In this document: positions 51,518-53,972 of the stretch, in pieces
Numbering within the stretch: the stretch's first letter is position 1
Layout of the letters: each line of letters starts with the position of its first letter
Source of the DNA: an uncultured Angelakisella sp.
GTDB taxonomy: Bacteria > Bacillota > Clostridia > Oscillospirales > Ruminococcaceae
NCBI GenBank assembly: GCA_910585535.1
Contig: CAJUFK010000008.1
Coordinates: 1 to 53,972 of the forward strand
Direction of reading: 5' to 3'
DNA: 53,972 bases
Made by a program: the position numbers and the translations under genes
The notes under the pieces: model-generated
Seen by the model: the letters and a program-made list of their open reading frames with translations, nothing else
What the model was told of the DNA's origin: nothing
Database searches by the model: none

Positions 51518-52120
51518 ATGTCACAGGACCTGCGTACCCAAAAGACAAGGACCGCCATAGAGGACAGCCTGATCCGGTTACTGCAGTGTTACCCATTCCA
51601 AGAGATCACGGTGCGGATGCTGATCGAGGACTGTCGGATAAACCGTTCCACCTTTTACCGCAACTACGAGGATAAGTATGCCCTTATCGCCCAGATAGCC
51701 CAGCGGCTACTGGACGAGTACAGGGCTGTCCTCCGACCGGAGTTCATCGTGGAGCAGGAGTTGGACGAGGAACGACTGCAGTCCTGTTTTCGTCCCCTGG
51801 TCCGGTTTTTTAGCGAAAACAGGGAGATGCTGTCGGTGATGCGGGCACGGGAGCTGCCGGTGGACCTTTTCGGGGATATGCTGGCCCTTTATGCCCAACG
51901 GCTGCTGGAGGTCCTGAAGCGACATTACTGCCTGAAGGAGCCGGACATCACCATGGCGGCCTATTTTTCCCGAATCATTGCTTCCAACATCCTCACCGCC
52001 ATCCTCTGGTGGCACGAGGACGGCTCCAGAAAGGAGGAGCCTGAACTGCTTCAGCTGATCGCAACCACCGTCACCAAAGGAATCTTCCAGAGCATGGAAC
52101 AGCAATTTCAGAAAGGATAA
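51518..52120 (+). CDS. TetR/AcrR-family regulator
   Basis: A 200-residue regulator. N-terminal helix-turn-helix: AIEDSLIRLLQCYPFQEITV, then MLIEDCRINRSTFYRNYEDKYALI. The C-terminal ligand domain is helical (about 80-190). Divergent from the flavin reductase gene with an inverted repeat between the promoters, so it most likely responds to the reductase's substrate. Confidence 0.92.
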   Translation: MSQDLRTQKTRTAIEDSLIRLLQCYPFQEITVRMLIEDCRINRSTFYRNYEDKYALIAQIAQRLLDEYRAVLRPEFIVEQELDEERLQSCFRPLVRFFSENREMLSVMRARELPVDLFGDMLALYAQRLLEVLKRHYCLKEPDITMAAYFSRIIASNILTAILWWHEDGSRKEEPELLQLIATTVTKGIFQSMEQQFQKG

Positions 52121-52130
52121 ACACAAAACG

Positions 52131-52164
52131 CAGCGGGAGGCCCCTGGAAAAAGGGAGCCTCCCG
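52131..52164 (-). terminator. Terminator of the htrA gene
   Basis: GCGGGAGGC / GCCTCCCGC stem; on the minus strand it is followed by T-rich TGCGTTTTGTG. Confidence 0.65.
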
Positions 52165-52186
52165 CACTGCATCTGAGAACCTGTAT

Positions 52187-53374
52187 TTAAGAATCTTTTC
52201 TTTGGGCCAAAACAATATCAACTGACACAAGCTTGCCATCTCGTTCCACAGAAACAGAAGCGGTATCCCCAGGCTTATATTCCGCCAGGAACGCAGATAA
52301 CTCCTTGGAGGTCCGTACAACACGGTCGTTCATACTGATGATCCTATCGTTTACCTCCAGCTTCCCGTCGGAAGCTCCCCCTTCCTTGACAGACTGAATA
52401 TATATGCCGGCTTCGCGGCGGTTCATCTGTGCAGCGACTGGATCGACTTCCGCAATGGTGATCTCCAGAACAGCATCGTTCCCGTTGCTCTCTGAGTTGG
52501 GAGCGGTATAACTGCCCTCATTGATTAGGGAAACTGCAATTTCCTGGGCCGTATTGATTGGGATGGCAAAACCCAGGCCCACTTGGTTTTCCCCGGAACT
52601 TTTTGCGTTGACAATGCCGATCAATTCCCCCTTTGCGTTGAACAGCCCGCCGCCAGAGTTTCCTGGGCTGACTGCCGCATTGGTTTGGAGGACATTCAAG
52701 GAAACGGTGTGGCTGCCGGCACCGAAGCCATAAGGATTGGCACCGTTTTCAACGGCAATGGAGATAGTCCGTGATGTGGCGCTGATAATACCGTCTGTTA
52801 TGCTGCCGCTGAGAGTCCCGCCGGGGTTCCCTACGGCGTACACCGTTTCAGCAAGCTGTATCCTGTCGCTGTCCCCCGGTATTGCCGCCTGAAGCCCCTC
52901 AGCCTCAATTTTCAGCACGGCAATGTCCCCGTCTTCATAGCTGCCTGCAACAGAGGCCGGAAAATTTGTCCCGTCAGAGGTGGTGACCTGAATGGAATTG
53001 GCCCCGGAGACCACATGGGCACAGGTCAGGATATATCCGTCCTCGCTGATGATGACGCCGCTGCCTGCGCCGCCGGAAATCTGCGGACCAAACCAAAAGT
53101 GGTTTACCGTCATTTTTTCTGTGGTAATGGATACTACCGTGGGGCTGATGGCCTTGGCTACTTCTACTGCCGGCGCTCCGCCGCTTTCCTCCCCGGATAT
53201 GGCGACCTTTTGAATGACTACTTTTTCCTCCGGCTGTGAATGGCCAAGGCGGGCGCCCAGGCAGCCGCAGAGCAGGGCAATTACGGCAGCCAGCAGCAGC
53301 GTCCAAAGGGTCCCGTGGGATCTTTTCTTTGGGGGATAAATGATGCTTTCTTCTGGTACATGGATCGGGTCCAT
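52187..53374 (-). CDS. HtrA-like serine protease (S1C) with PDZ domain
   Basis: A 395-residue membrane-anchored protease. One N-terminal membrane helix (about 22-42), trypsin-like domain with triad H120 (TCAHVV), D150 (GDIAVLK) and S240 (SPGNSGGG), and one PDZ domain (about 310-385, AGIYIQSVKEGGASDGKLEVND). Acts outside the membrane on misfolded proteins; DegP/HtrA type. AAAGGAG before the ATG at 53374. Confidence 0.94.
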   Translation of the reverse strand: MDPIHVPEESIIYPPKKRSHGTLWTLLLAAVIALLCGCLGARLGHSQPEEKVVIQKVAISGEESGGAPAVEVAKAISPTVVSITTEKMTVNHFWFGPQISGGAGSGVIISEDGYILTCAHVVSGANSIQVTTSDGTNFPASVAGSYEDGDIAVLKIEAEGLQAAIPGDSDRIQLAETVYAVGNPGGTLSGSITDGIISATSRTISIAVENGANPYGFGAGSHTVSLNVLQTNAAVSPGNSGGGLFNAKGELIGIVNAKSSGENQVGLGFAIPINTAQEIAVSLINEGSYTAPNSESNGNDAVLEITIAEVDPVAAQMNRREAGIYIQSVKEGGASDGKLEVNDRIISMNDRVVRTSKELSAFLAEYKPGDTASVSVERDGKLVSVDIVLAQRKDS

Positions 53375-53400
53375 TATGTACTCCTTTCTAAATGATAAAT

Positions 53401-53972
53401 TCAGCCGCCCATATGAGCCGCCCCAAGGATCAGCTCCACACAGCGGTCGATCCCCAGCTTGCTGCTGTTCAGGCAGAGGTCATAATTTGCCGCCATCCCC
53501 CACGCCTGATCGGTGATATGCTTGTAGTAGCTGGAGCGCTTCCTGTCCCGCTCCTTCACATGACTTCTGGCAGCGTCAACGGCAACCCCATGCTCTGCGA
53601 TGACACGGTTGGCCCGGTCAGGCAGTGCGCCGGTGATAAAAACGTGGAAGCAGTCCTCCCGCCCTTGCAGGATGTAGTCGGCGCACCGCCCCACAATGAC
53701 GCAGGATTCCTTCTCCGCCAGCTCCTTGATCAGCTCGGTCTGATAGGCGTTGATCTGATCGGGCAGGGCCATATTCCCCCTCTGATTGGCGTTATAGGCC
53801 GAGTAGCCCCGCGATGAAACGCTGGTGAACAGGCTGCTGGCGGAGGAGTATTCCCCCTCCCGCCGCACTGTTTCCGCGGACAGCCCGCTGCGCTCCGCCA
53901 CGATCTGCACCAGCTTCTTGTCGTAGAAGGGAATGCCCAGCCGTTCCGCCACGGTTTTCCCGATGGTATGGC
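53401..53972 (-). CDS. Cytidylate kinase-like family protein, 5' end beyond window
   Basis: At least 190 residues. The in-frame sequence continues to the window edge (HTIGKTVAERLGIPFYDKKLV), so the start with the usual ISREYGSGG P-loop lies outside. Later parts CVIVGRCADYIL and HVFITG and RDRKRSSYYKHITDQAWG match the Cytidylate_kin2 (AAA_26) family. These kinases are common in Clostridia and their substrates are not settled. The M inside at 53952 is a GTG within the frame, not the real start. Confidence 0.85.
   Translation of the reverse strand, partial: HTIGKTVAERLGIPFYDKKLVQIVAERSGLSAETVRREGEYSSASSLFTSVSSRGYSAYNANQRGNMALPDQINAYQTELIKELAEKESCVIVGRCADYILQGREDCFHVFITGALPDRANRVIAEHGVAVDAARSHVKERDRKRSSYYKHITDQAWGMAANYDLCLNSSKLGIDRCVELILGAAHMGG

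Noticed and set aside
1..53972. CRISPR arrays, tRNA and rRNA genes
   Set aside because: No regularly spaced direct repeats and no cloverleaf or rRNA-like sequence were seen by eye; a tRNAscan or Infernal run would be needed to exclude small RNAs.

Overview
The window looks like a chromosomal segment of a GC-rich, spore-forming anaerobic Firmicute, most likely Oscillospiraceae (Flavonifractor / Lawsonibacter / Intestinimonas-like). Reasons: strong AGGAGG ribosome binding sites, TTGACA-17-TATAAT promoters, CotF-type spore coat proteins, a BlaI/BlaR1 pair, ThyX, U32 peptidase, NfeD/SPFH, a clostridial-type (p)ppGpp synthetase and a flavin/Fe-S enoate reductase of a type common in gut Clostridia. 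The genus is inference only. No rRNA, tRNA or CRISPR array was seen.

1-15.1 kb is mostly minus-strand core genes: a small membrane exporter-like protein, a response-regulator receiver fused to a RelA/SpoT synthetase, prmC, a DUF1385 protein, a sensor kinase and its response regulator, an integrin-like lipoprotein, a methyltransferase and an XRE regulator. A compact AT-rich type II restriction-modification pair (5.2-7.05 kb) lies exactly between the response regulator and the kinase gene. A plus-strand stretch (11.0-13.3 kb: histidine phosphatase, DUF975-like membrane protein, HAD phosphatase) is followed by minus-strand spore coat, hemolysin III and DUF1893 genes.

15.3-20.3 kb is a tight six-gene minus-strand operon of poorly known soluble proteins (leucine-rich repeat, DUF4241, DUF4253, helical-repeat and beta-rich proteins), divergent from blaI-blaR1 (20.4-23.2 kb). 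After a GH13 amylase, 25.4-34.7 kb is a long plus-strand run: PcrA-like helicase, acetyltransferases, several very small genes, thyX-tmk, U32 peptidase, NfeD and SPFH.

34.7-43.6 kb starts with a decayed IS3-type transposase and is a carboxylate-handling island: FadR-type GntR regulator with its own operators, a complete tripartite tricarboxylate transporter (TctC-B-A), a gamma-glutamyltransferase-family Ntn hydrolase, a LarA-type nickel racemase, and split ChrA transporter halves. A second GntR gene is cut short at 44.1 kb by a MITE-like repeat.

44.4-49.1 kb carries two APC permeases (one frameshifted) and a MalY/PatB C-S lyase, probably controlled by a MarR protein through two identical-type palindromes placed at the lyase promoter. 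49.4-52.1 kb is an enoate-reductase gene divergent from a TetR gene. The window ends with an HtrA protease and a cytidylate-kinase-like gene cut by the window edge.
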